Assembly: GCF_010692725.1 (NCBI RefSeq)
Contig: NZ_JAAFZB010000087.1
Location: forward strand, 45,498-109,497
Reading direction: 5' to 3'
Origin: Flavihumibacter soli
Lineage (GTDB): Bacteria; Bacteroidota; Bacteroidia; Sphingobacteriales; Sphingobacteriaceae
Length of the DNA: 64,000 nucleotides
Part shown: positions 36,801 to 45,964 of the stretch, in pieces
Layout: each line of letters begins with the position of its first letter
How positions within the stretch are numbered: position 1 is the stretch's first letter
The notes under the pieces: model-generated
The model's database searches: none
Told to the model about the DNA's origin: nothing
Seen by the model: only the letters and a program-made list of their open reading frames with translations
Made by a program: the position numbers and the translations under genes

Positions 36801-37164
36801 AAAAGAAGGGGACACCGGTAAGAAATATGCACGTTTCTCCTTTGCTGATTTCGATTTCGGTCAACGGAATTATCTGCGTCAGGTGACTACCGTAGGTACA
36901 AATAGTTCGTACGGAGTAGACGTTGCTACATTAACTACCAAAGGCGATTTCCTGGCTTTCCGCGAGCTTAACTTAAATTATGACCTGCCGAAGTCAGTTA
37001 CCAGCAAGTTTAAAGCCAGCGGCCTGAGCGTTTTCTTCAGCATCTATAATATTGGGTATATCACGAAGTATGAAGGTTTAAATCCTGAATCATATACCGG
37101 TTTTGATCCGGGTGGCTATCCGCGTCCACGTCAGTTTACTTTTGGCGCTAACCTTAAATTATAG
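33814..37164 (+). CDS. SusC/RagA-type TonB-dependent importer for sialoglycans
   Basis: A complete SusC homologue of 1116 residues. A signal peptide (about 1-25, ending TLWGQ) precedes a CarboxypepD_reg domain (ITGIVTAAGNGETLPGVGIR), a plug (LTEVVVVGYSQQSKEKTTAA, GGKLPGVSVPISSGQPGQGA, IESFQVMKDAASTAIYGARG) and a barrel ending in TFGANLKL. It is more AT-rich than the SusC of the first PUL. It is first in a run with sialidase, lyase and esterase genes, so its cargo is most likely free sialic acid or a sialylated oligosaccharide. susD follows after 31 bases. Confidence 0.93.
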   Translation: MKKKKIVFFLSLLCCVFATTTLWGQVNQTVITGIVTAAGNGETLPGVGIRLKGTSIGGTTDINGKYSLRVPTAGGTLIFTYLGFIEKETAISGRSNIDIALEAEVTSLTEVVVVGYSQQSKEKTTAAVSKLNVEELRNTTNPNPVQALGGKLPGVSVPISSGQPGQGATNIVIRGSSKLNAYGTGIGNSNGSVVGSDAASPLVVIDGVFRSMNDINSDDIESFQVMKDAASTAIYGARGANGVIVIKTKTGKFNSAKPNFTFNYRTNVETPSRQFDYLGAADYLKLARTTINSTYDALDKPNLLTKGGFSAGTKVYTAKGQYGEATNFTALYDNIVAVEGQAYVDNLMAKGWQTMDDPINPGTKLLFADNHYQDLLWNNAYSNTYNVGADGGNEVANYNVSLNYVDQEGTFVGTKYKRYSALSNVGFKPSENFKLNLMLNYQNVLPNYVEAYQNELVRGTRITPLLRTFKDNGLPTTGENLTTRNRFHTLEYDDFNVSTERLVSRIEADLTLAKGLHYRPSASYVLEDYRESLFRTSFPDPIQFATQREKREGHTNSRQLMLDQVLQYSLSLKNQHNFSALGGFNFTKEKSNNITIGTQRGTNDYINTINEPSVTTVNGVTVTNVTGLGTTLGEVRSLSYFSQVSYDYDTKYLLSGSLRYDGFSNFAPDNKYALFPSVSAGWNVHRENFWKPNVISSLKLWTSWGQTGSRDLNITDTYGNYRAVNYAQSSGVLRANLSNPGLKWEVTESADLAFDMGLLKDRVTLSVNYYNKLTKDRLASLPLSSEAPFASIVYNNGTLRNRGIEVALGANVLHINDFNWKTNVVFAYNQQMVTKLPGNGRLNNRQGGGIVYDVNAGKEIEVGGFAEGERPYSLYGFKPLGVFSTEAEAKAWGKVDNLSSPAGKTVGKHAGDYIWADLNNDDIIDARDMEFLGYRTPDKTGGMQNTFSYKNFSVRFNVDFALGHIINDGALARSLGQGRAFNEGAPAAALGDDIWQKEGDTGKKYARFSFADFDFGQRNYLRQVTTVGTNSSYGVDVATLTTKGDFLAFRELNLNYDLPKSVTSKFKASGLSVFFSIYNIGYITKYEGLNPESYTGFDPGGYPRPRQFTFGANLKL

Positions 37165-37195
37165 AAACTCATCACCAATTATTTATCAAGAAATC

Positions 37196-38644
37196 ATGAA
37201 AAGATTATATATATGTATTGCCGCCCTATCTTCTCTGATGGTTGCAGGGTGTTCAGATTTGCTGGATGTTAAGCCCCAATCCTCCATTACAGAACAGGTT
37301 TATTTTCACAACGAAGGCGACTTTAGTCCTTATGTTACCGGGATATATTCCTATGTACGCACGTTAAATGATAATATAGTTTATGGCACAGAACGCAGTG
37401 AAGAATTAATACCTGCAGCTAATGCACGTTTTACTACAGCATGGAACCATGTCATAAACCCTACAACCGGGGCAGTTGATTATGCTAACTGGTACCAGGC
37501 CATTGGCCATTGCAACTTACTGCTTGATAAAATAGAGAGCTTTCCTTTTTCAAACGAAGCCACTAAAAATCGTTTAAAGGCAGAAACCTATTCTTTACGG
37601 GCCTATTTCTTTTTTCATCTGACCAGGATAATAGGAGATGCGCCGCTGATGCTTCAATCTATAACCTCTTCTGATGTGCCTTTACTTGCCCGTTCAAGTT
37701 CAAAGGATGTGATGAAACAGGTTTTTGCTGATCTGGATAAAGCGATCGCATTGTTTCCTGATCAAAGTTTTGCAAACGGAAAATACCGTTTCTCTTATCC
37801 TGCTGTTCAGGCATTAAAAGCCGAAGCGAAACTGTGGAATGCAAAGGTGCTGGGTGGTGGAGCGCCGGACTTTAACGATGCAATTACTGCTGTCGCAGAA
37901 GTGGAAAAAGCAGGCTTGACATTGCAGGCTAACTTTGGAAATGTGACTACGGTACGTGCTAATTCTGAAATAATCTTGTCAACTTATTACAATCGTGACG
38001 AAAGTGGCGGCAACTCTAACTACGCCTTGAATGCTCTTCCTTTCCTGTCTGGAGTAACCGGCGCTTCAAATTTGGCTGAACTTCCGTATTGTCTTACTAC
38101 TTCAAATGGACAAGGCGCCTATCAAATTAGCGTACCATCCAGAGCCCTTTTTAATGTTAATCCTGCCGATAAGAGAATTGCTTCTACTTTCGTAATAGAA
38201 CTTCAGGGCACCACTCCAAAGGTTGCATGGATAGACAAATATCCCGGAACTAAATATACCGATGATCGGGTTTCGGATAATGATATCATTGTTTTTCGTC
38301 TCGCTGATATTTATTTAATGGCAGCCGAAGCTTATGCCGGGATTAATAATTCCGCCAAAGCAATAGAATACCTTGATAAAGTACGCCTGCGCGCAGGTAC
38401 TGGTGCTTATGTGGGAGTAGCAGATAAGTCAACACTGGAAATGGAAATTTTGAACGAACGCGGTCGTGAATTCTTCTTCGAGAATAAGCGCTGGTATGAC
38501 CTGGTTCGCTTTCATTCTGCGGGAACCATCAACGTTTATAATTATGTTCCTAATCTGAAAGGGAAAACTACACCGTTATTCTGGCCTGTAGCTGCGAAAG
38601 TAATGGCCACCAATCCTTTAATTGAACAAACAAAGGGTTACTAA
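37196..38644 (+). CDS. SusD/RagB-type lipoprotein of the sialic-acid PUL
   Basis: A lipoprotein of 482 residues; lipobox SLMVAGC with Cys19. It has the SusD N-terminal region (LLDVKPQSSITEQVYFHNEGD, NWYQAIGHCNLLLDKIE, AETYSLRAYFFFHLTRIIGDAP) and the C-terminal motif (RLADIYLMAAEAYAG, EILNERGREFFFENKRWYDL). An open frame begins at 37103 within susC, but the ATG at 37196 starts the signal sequence. It pairs with the preceding SusC and would bind the sialylated ligand. Confidence 0.92.
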   Translation: MKRLYICIAALSSLMVAGCSDLLDVKPQSSITEQVYFHNEGDFSPYVTGIYSYVRTLNDNIVYGTERSEELIPAANARFTTAWNHVINPTTGAVDYANWYQAIGHCNLLLDKIESFPFSNEATKNRLKAETYSLRAYFFFHLTRIIGDAPLMLQSITSSDVPLLARSSSKDVMKQVFADLDKAIALFPDQSFANGKYRFSYPAVQALKAEAKLWNAKVLGGGAPDFNDAITAVAEVEKAGLTLQANFGNVTTVRANSEIILSTYYNRDESGGNSNYALNALPFLSGVTGASNLAELPYCLTTSNGQGAYQISVPSRALFNVNPADKRIASTFVIELQGTTPKVAWIDKYPGTKYTDDRVSDNDIIVFRLADIYLMAAEAYAGINNSAKAIEYLDKVRLRAGTGAYVGVADKSTLEMEILNERGREFFFENKRWYDLVRFHSAGTINVYNYVPNLKGKTTPLFWPVAAKVMATNPLIEQTKGY

Positions 38645-38662
38645 TCTAAAAAAGGAAAAATT

Positions 38663-39625
38663 ATGATCCCGTTAATGGCGCAGGAAATTTACGGTAACTG
38701 GGCAACCTTGTTACTACCGTTGAATACTGATGACAGCATCAATTATACACAGCTGGAAGCTGAGATTGATACACTGATTTCCTGCGGTGTTGACGGGATC
38801 TATTCTAACGGTACCGCAGGCGAATTTTATAACCAGACTGAAGAAGAGTTTGACAAGGTAAATACTCTACTGGCAAAGAAATGCAATGCCTCGGCAATGC
38901 CTTTTCAGATTGGCTGCTCACACATGAGCCCTATCATATCTCTGGAGAGGGTGAAACGTGCCAGGGAATGGCAGCCCTCAGCCATTCAAGTGATCCTGCC
39001 TGACTGGTTTGTGCCCTCAATGCCCGAGATCATCGATTTCTTAAAAGTCATGGTAGAAGCTGCCGCTCCAATAGGTTTAATATTGTATAATCCGCCGCAC
39101 GCCAAGAGAAAGCTGCTTCCGGCAGATTTTAAAGAAATTCTCAATGAAGGAGTTTCCCTGGCAGGCTGCAAAGTTGCCGGAGGCGATGAGCAGTGGTATA
39201 GGGACATGAGAGATCTGCCGGTTCCGTTTTCTGTATTTATTCCCGGCCATAATCTAGCTACCGGGGTTTCACACGGGGCACATGGTGCTTATTCAAACGT
39301 TGCCTGTTTAAATCCGCAATTTGCCCAGCAATGGTATCAGCAAATTAAGGAAGGTGATGAAAAGTCATTTGAACTGCAGGGAAGAATACAGCAGTTTATG
39401 GATGAATGTATTGTGCCTTATATTCGGGATAAAGCTTATTCGAACCAGGCGGTTGATAAGTTAATGGCCGCTGTTGGTGGCTGGACTCCGATAAGCACCC
39501 GCTTGCGCTGGCCGTACCGATGGATCCCCGAAGAAGATGTTCTGCCTTTAAGAAAGAAGTGTGCTCAGCTTTTGCCTGAAGTTTTTATGAACACAGATTT
39601 AAAACTATTCAATTCATCGAAATAA
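38663..39625 (+). CDS. DapA/NanA-superfamily aldolase of uncertain substrate
   Basis: A protein of 320 residues in the dihydrodipicolinate synthase/N-acetylneuraminate lyase superfamily. The key residues are present: the carboxylate-binding loop SNGTAGEF (48-55), Tyr142 in LYNPP and the Schiff-base Lys170 in LAGCKVAGG. It is clearly different from the second superfamily member in this locus (40995-41954), which looks like true NanA. It might cleave a modified sialic acid or a 2-keto-3-deoxy sugar acid, or act in the same step with another preference; this is open. It lies 18 bases after susD and 1 base before the sialidase gene, so it is tightly co-transcribed. Confidence 0.82.
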   Translation: MIPLMAQEIYGNWATLLLPLNTDDSINYTQLEAEIDTLISCGVDGIYSNGTAGEFYNQTEEEFDKVNTLLAKKCNASAMPFQIGCSHMSPIISLERVKRAREWQPSAIQVILPDWFVPSMPEIIDFLKVMVEAAAPIGLILYNPPHAKRKLLPADFKEILNEGVSLAGCKVAGGDEQWYRDMRDLPVPFSVFIPGHNLATGVSHGAHGAYSNVACLNPQFAQQWYQQIKEGDEKSFELQGRIQQFMDECIVPYIRDKAYSNQAVDKLMAAVGGWTPISTRLRWPYRWIPEEDVLPLRKKCAQLLPEVFMNTDLKLFNSSK

Positions 39626-39626
39626 T

Positions 39627-40835
39627 ATGCTGATGTCTATCCTCGTAAAACAATACGTTAAATTAATCTCAACAGGAAAATGTCTGCTGATGATTTTTAT
39701 TGGCTCTTTTCTGCTGATGGTCATTAACAGTTGTAAAACCACCCAATCTCTTTCTGCCGGGAATAGGATTGACAGCAGCCTTGTTTTTAGTCCGGAGGGC
39801 CAGTACGCTTCCTTGCGTATCCCGTCTCTTGTCATAACAAAAAAAGGAACCTTACTGGCTTTTGCTGAAGGCAGAATAGGTACCGCAAGTGACTGGTCGG
39901 AGATGGACCTGCTGTTGAAAAGAAGCGAGGACGGGGGTAACACATGGGGATCCGCCGTAATTATCGCAGCTAAGAAAAAAGGGCCTACCAGTAACGCAAC
40001 GCCAATTATTGGGAATGATGGTACCATCCACCTATTGTATCAGCGTGATTATGCCAACGCGTATTACACCTTTTCGAAAGATGATGGGAAGACCTGGTCT
40101 GAGCATACGGATATTACCTATGCATTTGATGCTTTCAAACCGGAGTACGACTGGAAGGTACTTGCGCCGGGACCAGGCCATAGTATTCAATTAAAGAATG
40201 GCCGCTTAGTCGTTCCCGTATGGTTGAGCGATCCAAACAAACTGGTTCCTCACAGAAGCCATGGTCCCTCTTGTGTAGCCACTATCTATAGTGATGACCA
40301 GGGGAAAACCTGGAAACGAGGCGATATCGTCGCAAATAATTCACCTGAACTCAAAGATCCTAATGAATCAATGGCCGTGCAGCTGGATGACGGCCGGGTA
40401 ATGTTACATATGCGCACACCTGATGCGAAGCGTTTAAAAGCAGTGAGCTATAGCCCTGATGGTGCAACCAACTGGACGAAGCCTGTTTTTGATGAGGAGT
40501 TGTTTGAACCCGTTTGCATGTCCAGCCTTATTAAAGTTCCCGCAAGGAAGAAATCCGGCACAAGCATTTTGCTTTTCTCGAATCCTGATAGCAGAAGCAT
40601 TCCAAAAAATCCAAGGAAGAATTTAACCGTAAAGCTAAGTTATGATCAGGGTCAAAGCTGGCCGGTTCAAAAAGTACTTAATGAAGGGCCATCAGGCTAT
40701 TCTGATATGGCGGTGGGTCCTGACGGGACTGTCTATTGTCTATATGAAACAAACACGGTTGGAACCGGATGGAATTACAGCCTGATGCTGAAAAAGTTCC
40801 ACCTGGACATGCTGACAAAAAGCAAGAGCCGGTAA
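39627..40835 (+). CDS. GH33 exo-alpha-sialidase, lipoprotein
   Basis: A six-bladed propeller sialidase of 402 residues with a lipoprotein signal (MVINSC, Cys36). The active-site set is visible: Arg64 in LRIPSL, Asp89 as acid/base in GTASDW, Glu247 in DPNES, Arg263 in LHMRT, Arg330 in NPRKNLTV and the nucleophile Tyr358 in SGYSD. Four Asp boxes occur at about 100-107, 150-157, 222-229 and 338-345 (S-x-D-x-G-x-T/S-W). It would release terminal sialic acid from glycoconjugates at the cell surface or in the periplasm. It starts directly after the aldolase gene. Confidence 0.93.
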   Translation: MLMSILVKQYVKLISTGKCLLMIFIGSFLLMVINSCKTTQSLSAGNRIDSSLVFSPEGQYASLRIPSLVITKKGTLLAFAEGRIGTASDWSEMDLLLKRSEDGGNTWGSAVIIAAKKKGPTSNATPIIGNDGTIHLLYQRDYANAYYTFSKDDGKTWSEHTDITYAFDAFKPEYDWKVLAPGPGHSIQLKNGRLVVPVWLSDPNKLVPHRSHGPSCVATIYSDDQGKTWKRGDIVANNSPELKDPNESMAVQLDDGRVMLHMRTPDAKRLKAVSYSPDGATNWTKPVFDEELFEPVCMSSLIKVPARKKSGTSILLFSNPDSRSIPKNPRKNLTVKLSYDQGQSWPVQKVLNEGPSGYSDMAVGPDGTVYCLYETNTVGTGWNYSLMLKKFHLDMLTKSKSR

Positions 40836-40994
40836 AGCAAAAGAGTCTAAAAGATAAATCCGAAGGGGTTTCTCTAAGCTCATGAAAGAGGAGAATTCTT
40901 TTTTTGACTTTGCTTTTAAAGGCTGCAGGCTTTGTAAAATTATATTAAGCTATTCCATGATGGACAGCTTTACCAAATGAACTAAAACACTATA

Positions 40995-41954
40995 ATGAAG
41001 AATATGAAGAAGATTGAAGGTCTTATAGCAGCAACATTTTGCGCATTTAACAGTGATGGCACATTAAATTTAGCCTTAATACCATCTATTGTTGAAAAAA
41101 TGATCAGTGACGGATTAACCGGGGTATTCATCTGCGGAACAAACGGCGAAGGGCCTAATTTGACCATCGAAGAAAGAAAGGCCGTGGCTGAGGCTTATGT
41201 CAAAGCTGTTAATAAAAGAATTTTGGTATTGGTACATGTAGGCCATACTTCTATAGCCGAATCAAGAGCGCTTGCCGCCCATGCCGCAGAGATCGGCGCG
41301 GATGCAATATCGTCCGTTGCGGCTTTCTATTTTAAGCCTAATTCGGTAAAGAACCTGGTAGAGAGTATGGCCCAGATTGCTTCGGCGGCTCCTGAGCTCC
41401 CATTTTATTACTATCATATTCCTGCCCTAACAGGGGTCGGAATGGATATGATAGAGTTCTTAAAATTAAGTGAGGATGAAATCCCTAATCTTGCCGGAAT
41501 CAAATACACGGCTTCAACTCTTCATGAATACCAGGCCTGTCTGAATTATAAGAACGGCAAGTTTGACATCCTTTTTGGATACGATGAAATGCTGCTAGGT
41601 GCTTTAGCGGTGGGTGCAAAAGGAGCGATAGGCAGCACCTATACCTACTCCGCAAAATTATACCTGCAGGTAATGGCGCTTTATAACCAGGATCAGAAGG
41701 AGCAGGCCAGGCAGATGCAATCTGTTTCTATAGAAATGGTACGCTGTCTGGTTCAGTTCTCTGGCATCCCTGCGCAACGGGCGATCATGAAAAGCCTCGG
41801 ATTTGATTTGGGACCTTGCCGGTTACCTTTAAAGGAACTTTCATCTAAGGAAGCGGAAACCTTGATAGGCGGGCTGGACGCAATAAACTTTTTTGATATT
41901 GTGAATAATGGCCTGGAAACGAAAGAAAAACTATTTCCTGAAGTACAGATATAA
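40995..41954 (+). CDS. nanA: N-acetylneuraminate lyase
   Basis: A lyase of 319 residues that splits N-acetylneuraminate into N-acetylmannosamine and pyruvate. The motifs are those of NanA: CGTNGEG (47-53), YYYHIPALTG with Tyr140 as proton shuttle, and AGIKYT with the Schiff-base Lys170. It lacks a signal peptide and acts in the cytoplasm after import by the MFS permease of the locus. It is 159 bases after the sialidase gene, a larger gap than elsewhere in the run, so a second promoter is possible. No ManNAc kinase/epimerase (nanK/nanE) or RnaB-type epimerase is seen nearby; those steps must be encoded elsewhere. Confidence 0.92.
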   Translation: MKNMKKIEGLIAATFCAFNSDGTLNLALIPSIVEKMISDGLTGVFICGTNGEGPNLTIEERKAVAEAYVKAVNKRILVLVHVGHTSIAESRALAAHAAEIGADAISSVAAFYFKPNSVKNLVESMAQIASAAPELPFYYYHIPALTGVGMDMIEFLKLSEDEIPNLAGIKYTASTLHEYQACLNYKNGKFDILFGYDEMLLGALAVGAKGAIGSTYTYSAKLYLQVMALYNQDQKEQARQMQSVSIEMVRCLVQFSGIPAQRAIMKSLGFDLGPCRLPLKELSSKEAETLIGGLDAINFFDIVNNGLETKEKLFPEVQI

Positions 41955-42053
41955 GCCCTTCACAAATCTCCTGTTTCAGCTCTTTTCTTATGAAATCTGT
42001 ATCGGCTTAATCTCATATAAGCTTCATTGCCGGTAAAGCAAAAATATATACAA

Positions 42054-43166
42054 ATGAAAAACTGGCTCATAAAATTACTTATCCTCACTATGCATATATC
42101 ACTCACTGACAAGGGGCTCGCTCAGGAATTAAATTCAAATTTAAAATGGGATCAATTACCCTCAATTCCGGATGCCGTTGGCTATGCCGGTTCTTTTGCG
42201 GGGGTATCAAACGGCACTTTGCTTGTAGCGGGAGGCGCCAACTTCCCGGATGGTGGTGCGCCATGGACCGGCTCCGTTAAAAAATGGCATAACCAGATCT
42301 TTGCTTTGGAAAGCCAGGCGACTGAATGGAAAGTAGTTGGTAAACTTCCTGTCCCGCTTGGATATGGGGTATCAGTTACGTGGGGTAACGCTCTATTATG
42401 CTTTGGAGGGAGTAATGAGTCCGGACACCATGCAGATGCGTTTATCCTCCGGTATAAAAACGGTGAAGTTATAACGGAAACACTCCCCACCATGCCCGGA
42501 ACAATCGCTAATACCTGTGGAGTCGTCATAGGTGATATCGTTTACATAGCGGGTGGAACAAAGGCTCCTGATTCAAAGGAATCAACGAACATATTCTGGT
42601 CGTTAGACCTTTCGCAAAAAGCTGCTGACCGCAAATGGGCGGTATTACCAACCTGGCCCGGAGCTTCCAGGATGCTTAGCGTGGCAGGGGCTCTCAATGG
42701 AGAATTTTATCTTTTTAGCGGCGCTTCTCTGAAAGATGGGAAACGGGAATATCTTAAGGATGCTTATAAATACATTCCTGGAAAAGGCTGGAAAAGAATA
42801 GCAGATCTGCCAAACCCTGTAGTGGCAGCACCCTCAACCGCTTATGCCATGGGTAAGAATCATTTACTCATCTTCGGCGGCGATGACGGTAAACTTGCGC
42901 CTATAGCAGCGGATTTAAAAGAAAAACACGGTGGGTTTTCTACGGATATTTTAGCCTATGATCGCATTTCTGATAGATGGATGGTTTCAGGTAGGATCTT
43001 CACGGACAAAAAAGTGAATTCCGAACTTAATCCAAACGGCAGTGTCTGGGCTCCTGTAACTACACCCTTAGTGGTCTGGAACGGCAGCATAATCCTTCCC
43101 GGAGGAGAGGTGAGGCCGGCTACGAGAACTTCCAGAGTATTACAGGCCACTCCTCTGGATAATTAG
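42054..43166 (+). CDS. nanM: NanM-type N-acetylneuraminate epimerase (Kelch propeller)
   Basis: An exported protein of 370 residues with a signal peptide ending at about 24 (KGLAQ). It consists of Kelch-type repeats (GVSNGTLLVAGGANFPDGG, NALLCFGGSNESG, GDIVYIAGGT, ALNGEFYLFSGA, KNHLLIFGGDDG, NGSIILPGGE) as in the cyclically permuted mutarotase family, to which NanM belongs. NanM converts the alpha-anomer of sialic acid released by sialidase to the beta-anomer in the periplasm. The open frame begins at 42027 with TTG, but the ATG at 42054 puts the signal peptide first. The context between nanA and the permease supports the role. Confidence 0.84.
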   Translation: MKNWLIKLLILTMHISLTDKGLAQELNSNLKWDQLPSIPDAVGYAGSFAGVSNGTLLVAGGANFPDGGAPWTGSVKKWHNQIFALESQATEWKVVGKLPVPLGYGVSVTWGNALLCFGGSNESGHHADAFILRYKNGEVITETLPTMPGTIANTCGVVIGDIVYIAGGTKAPDSKESTNIFWSLDLSQKAADRKWAVLPTWPGASRMLSVAGALNGEFYLFSGASLKDGKREYLKDAYKYIPGKGWKRIADLPNPVVAAPSTAYAMGKNHLLIFGGDDGKLAPIAADLKEKHGGFSTDILAYDRISDRWMVSGRIFTDKKVNSELNPNGSVWAPVTTPLVVWNGSIILPGGEVRPATRTSRVLQATPLDN

Positions 43167-43214
43167 TATTCAGTTGAACTGAGTTGACTTTTTAATCATA
43201 ACAATATATAAAGA

Positions 43215-44477
43215 ATGAATACACGCGTTTCCTCATATCCATGGATCATAGTCGGTATGCTATGGATAGTAGCCCTGTTAAATTACTTCGATCGTATTAT
43301 GATCACTTCGATGAGAGATCCTATTGTAGCTGATTTTTCATTGACAGATGCCCAGTTTGGTTTACTGACTTCCGTATTTCTGTGGTCTTATGGGTTCTTA
43401 AGTCCATTCGGTGGTTATTTTGCCGATAAATACAGCCGGAAAAAAGTGATCGTATTTAGTGTGGCAGTCTGGTCAGCAGTGACGTTATGGACTGGCTTTG
43501 TTAGCTCGTTTGAAGAAATGCTGGTGGCCCGTGTGTTTATGGGTTTAAGTGAAGCTTGTTATATCCCTGCCGCACTGGCATTGATCACTGATTATCATAG
43601 AGGCCGGACTCGTTCGCTGGCAACCGGATTGCACATCAGTGGACTGTACGCCGGTTTGGCCCTGGGGGGCTTTGGCGGATATATAGCCGAGATATGGGGT
43701 TGGCGCTCAGGCTTCCAGGTGTTCGGCTTATTCGGTCTCCTGTATTCACTGGTACTGGTCTACTTTTTAAAAGATGCTAATGCCGCGCCTGATGACCAGG
43801 TATCACAGGATGACAAGGCTTTGGCAGAACCGATAAGTCTTTTGAGATCGATTAAAATTTTATTCCGGGAACCCGCATTTTTAATCCTTTTATTTTATTT
43901 CAGCGTGTTAGGTACCGCAAACTGGTTGGTTTACGGATGGTTGCCCACTTTTTTTAAAGAGCATTTTAATCTCAACCTTGGGGAAGCTGGTATTTCGGCC
44001 ACCAGTTATATCCAGATCGGCTCTTTTATAGGAGTTATTGTGGGCGGTATTCTAGCCGACCGCTGGTTTAAATCGAATAAAAAAAGCCGCATATATGTAA
44101 TTATAATTGGATTCACATTAGGTGCCCCATTCTTATTCCTGATGTCTTCAACAAGTGTTTTCACCATTGCTATTCTGGCCATGGTAGTATTCGGAATGGC
44201 CAGGGGATTCAGTGACGCTAACCTAATGCCTATTTTAAGGCAGGTTGCCGATAGCCGTTATATAGCTACAGGTTATGGTTTTCTGAACTTTTTAAGCACC
44301 ATAATCGGCGGCATTATGGTTTATGTTGGCGGAGCATTAAAAGACGCCGATGTTGACCTTTCGATTATTTACCAGGTTTCTGCCGTACTGATGCTTATTG
44401 CCACATGGTCGCTGTTCGCTATAAAAATTAAAAAAGCGGCAGCAATCGTTAAACCTGCAGAATATGAACAAGTTTAG
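43215..44477 (+). CDS. MFS permease, probable sialic-acid importer
   Basis: A 12-helix major-facilitator transporter of 420 residues. It has the MFS signature after helix 2 (GGYFADKYSRKKVIVFSV), WIVALLNYFDRIMITSM in helix 1 and GGILADRWFKSNKKSR in the second half. By context it brings free sialic acid through the inner membrane, the role of NanT in Bacteroides fragilis-type nan operons. The last 14 bases overlap the start of the esterase gene, indicating translational coupling. Confidence 0.85.
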   Translation: MNTRVSSYPWIIVGMLWIVALLNYFDRIMITSMRDPIVADFSLTDAQFGLLTSVFLWSYGFLSPFGGYFADKYSRKKVIVFSVAVWSAVTLWTGFVSSFEEMLVARVFMGLSEACYIPAALALITDYHRGRTRSLATGLHISGLYAGLALGGFGGYIAEIWGWRSGFQVFGLFGLLYSLVLVYFLKDANAAPDDQVSQDDKALAEPISLLRSIKILFREPAFLILLFYFSVLGTANWLVYGWLPTFFKEHFNLNLGEAGISATSYIQIGSFIGVIVGGILADRWFKSNKKSRIYVIIIGFTLGAPFLFLMSSTSVFTIAILAMVVFGMARGFSDANLMPILRQVADSRYIATGYGFLNFLSTIIGGIMVYVGGALKDADVDLSIIYQVSAVLMLIATWSLFAIKIKKAAAIVKPAEYEQV

Positions 44478-45870
44478 AATTATTTTTCTGGCCTTATTCC
44501 TGGCGGCTCTAAATGTCTCCGGTAAAATTTTACTGCCCTCGGTAATTGCTGACAATATGGTTTTGCAGCAGAATTCGAAGGTGGCACTATGGGGTAAAGC
44601 AAAGGTCAATTCAAGGATTCTTATTACAACTTCCTGGAATAAAAAGGAGTATGCCACAGGCTCTGATGAGAAAAATGGTTCCTGGAAGTTACTTGTAGAG
44701 ACCCCCTCAGCCGGTGGGCCCTTTCAAATTACCATCAGTGATGGAGAGAAACTTACTCTTACAAATATTTTGATTGGCGAAGTATGGGTATGCTCCGGGC
44801 AATCCAATATGGAAATGCCGGTAAAGGGCTTTATCAATCAGCCAACCTTAAACTCAAATGAGATCCTGATGGATGCAGACAATCCGCAAATCCGCCTCAT
44901 CAGGTACGAAAGAGATCTGACAAGAACTCCTCAGTATGATTGTAAATCAACTTCGTGGCAGGTGTCAAATGCACAGAGCGTAAAGGATTTCAGTGCAGTA
45001 GGTTATCAGTTTGCCCAAATCCTTCAGCGTAAGTTAAAGGTGCCTGTCGGGATAATCATGTCAACATGGGGCGGTACAAAGATCGAAGCCTGGATGACTG
45101 AGAACAGTCTGAAAAGTTTTCCTGAAATTAAGATCCCCGCAGTGTCGGATACTGCAAAAATCATAAAAAATGATCCTGCTGTCTTGTTCAATGCCATGAT
45201 CAACCCCATTATAGGCTATGGCATCAAGGGAGTTGTATGGTACCAGGGCGAGCAAAACCGGTCCAACCATCATATTTATGATAAACTGATGGTTTCAATG
45301 GTAAAAGAATGGAGAACATTATGGAACAGGGATGAATTCCCCTTTTATTATGTTCAGATCGCACCATACAAATATAAGGATGTAATAGGCCCTGCTGATT
45401 TATTAAGAGAGGCACAGCTGAAGGCAAGCAAGCAGATCCCAAATTCCGGAATGGTTGTAAGCATGGATGTCGGTGCCGAGAATTTTATTCATCCGCCAGA
45501 TAAAACGACCATCAGCAAAAGACTTGCAAACTGGGCATTGGCCAATAATTATGGGATGAAAGGTTTGGCTTATGCAAGTCCGGTGTACAAGTCCATGAAG
45601 ATAGATAAGGACGTGGCGACAATATTTTTTGAAAATGTCGAAAACGGCTTAAGTTCTTTTGGCAATACTCTGTCCGCATTTGAAGTTGCCGGTGAGGATA
45701 AAGTATTTTACCCGGCTAAGGCCAGGATCACCGCTACCGGAGTAACTGTTCAAAGTGACCAGGTAAAGTCGCCTGTAGCAGTACGCTATGCTTTTAAGGA
45801 TTGGATTGTCGGTGATTTATTTAACACAGAAGGATTGCCGGCTTCACCTTTCAGAACTGATAATTGGTAG
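44464..45870 (+). CDS. sialate O-acetylesterase
   Basis: An SGNH-type esterase of 468 residues with a signal peptide (about 1-20). The family block I reads GEVWVCSGQSNMEMP with the nucleophile Ser, and the segment VVWYQGEQNRSNHH is the conserved region of 9-O-acetylesterases; the catalytic His would be in the later NFIHPPDK segment. It removes O-acetyl groups from sialic acids so that the sialidase and lyase can act. The start ATG is inside the MFS gene (14-base overlap). Confidence 0.9.
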   Translation: MNKFRIIFLALFLAALNVSGKILLPSVIADNMVLQQNSKVALWGKAKVNSRILITTSWNKKEYATGSDEKNGSWKLLVETPSAGGPFQITISDGEKLTLTNILIGEVWVCSGQSNMEMPVKGFINQPTLNSNEILMDADNPQIRLIRYERDLTRTPQYDCKSTSWQVSNAQSVKDFSAVGYQFAQILQRKLKVPVGIIMSTWGGTKIEAWMTENSLKSFPEIKIPAVSDTAKIIKNDPAVLFNAMINPIIGYGIKGVVWYQGEQNRSNHHIYDKLMVSMVKEWRTLWNRDEFPFYYVQIAPYKYKDVIGPADLLREAQLKASKQIPNSGMVVSMDVGAENFIHPPDKTTISKRLANWALANNYGMKGLAYASPVYKSMKIDKDVATIFFENVENGLSSFGNTLSAFEVAGEDKVFYPAKARITATGVTVQSDQVKSPVAVRYAFKDWIVGDLFNTEGLPASPFRTDNW

Positions 45871-45964
45871 TGATATTCTCTCATGTACTGGTCAGGACTA
45901 ATGGGTTTTGCTATGCCATTTATTAAGCGGTAACTCTTAAGCAACATGTCAGGGTCAATAAGCT

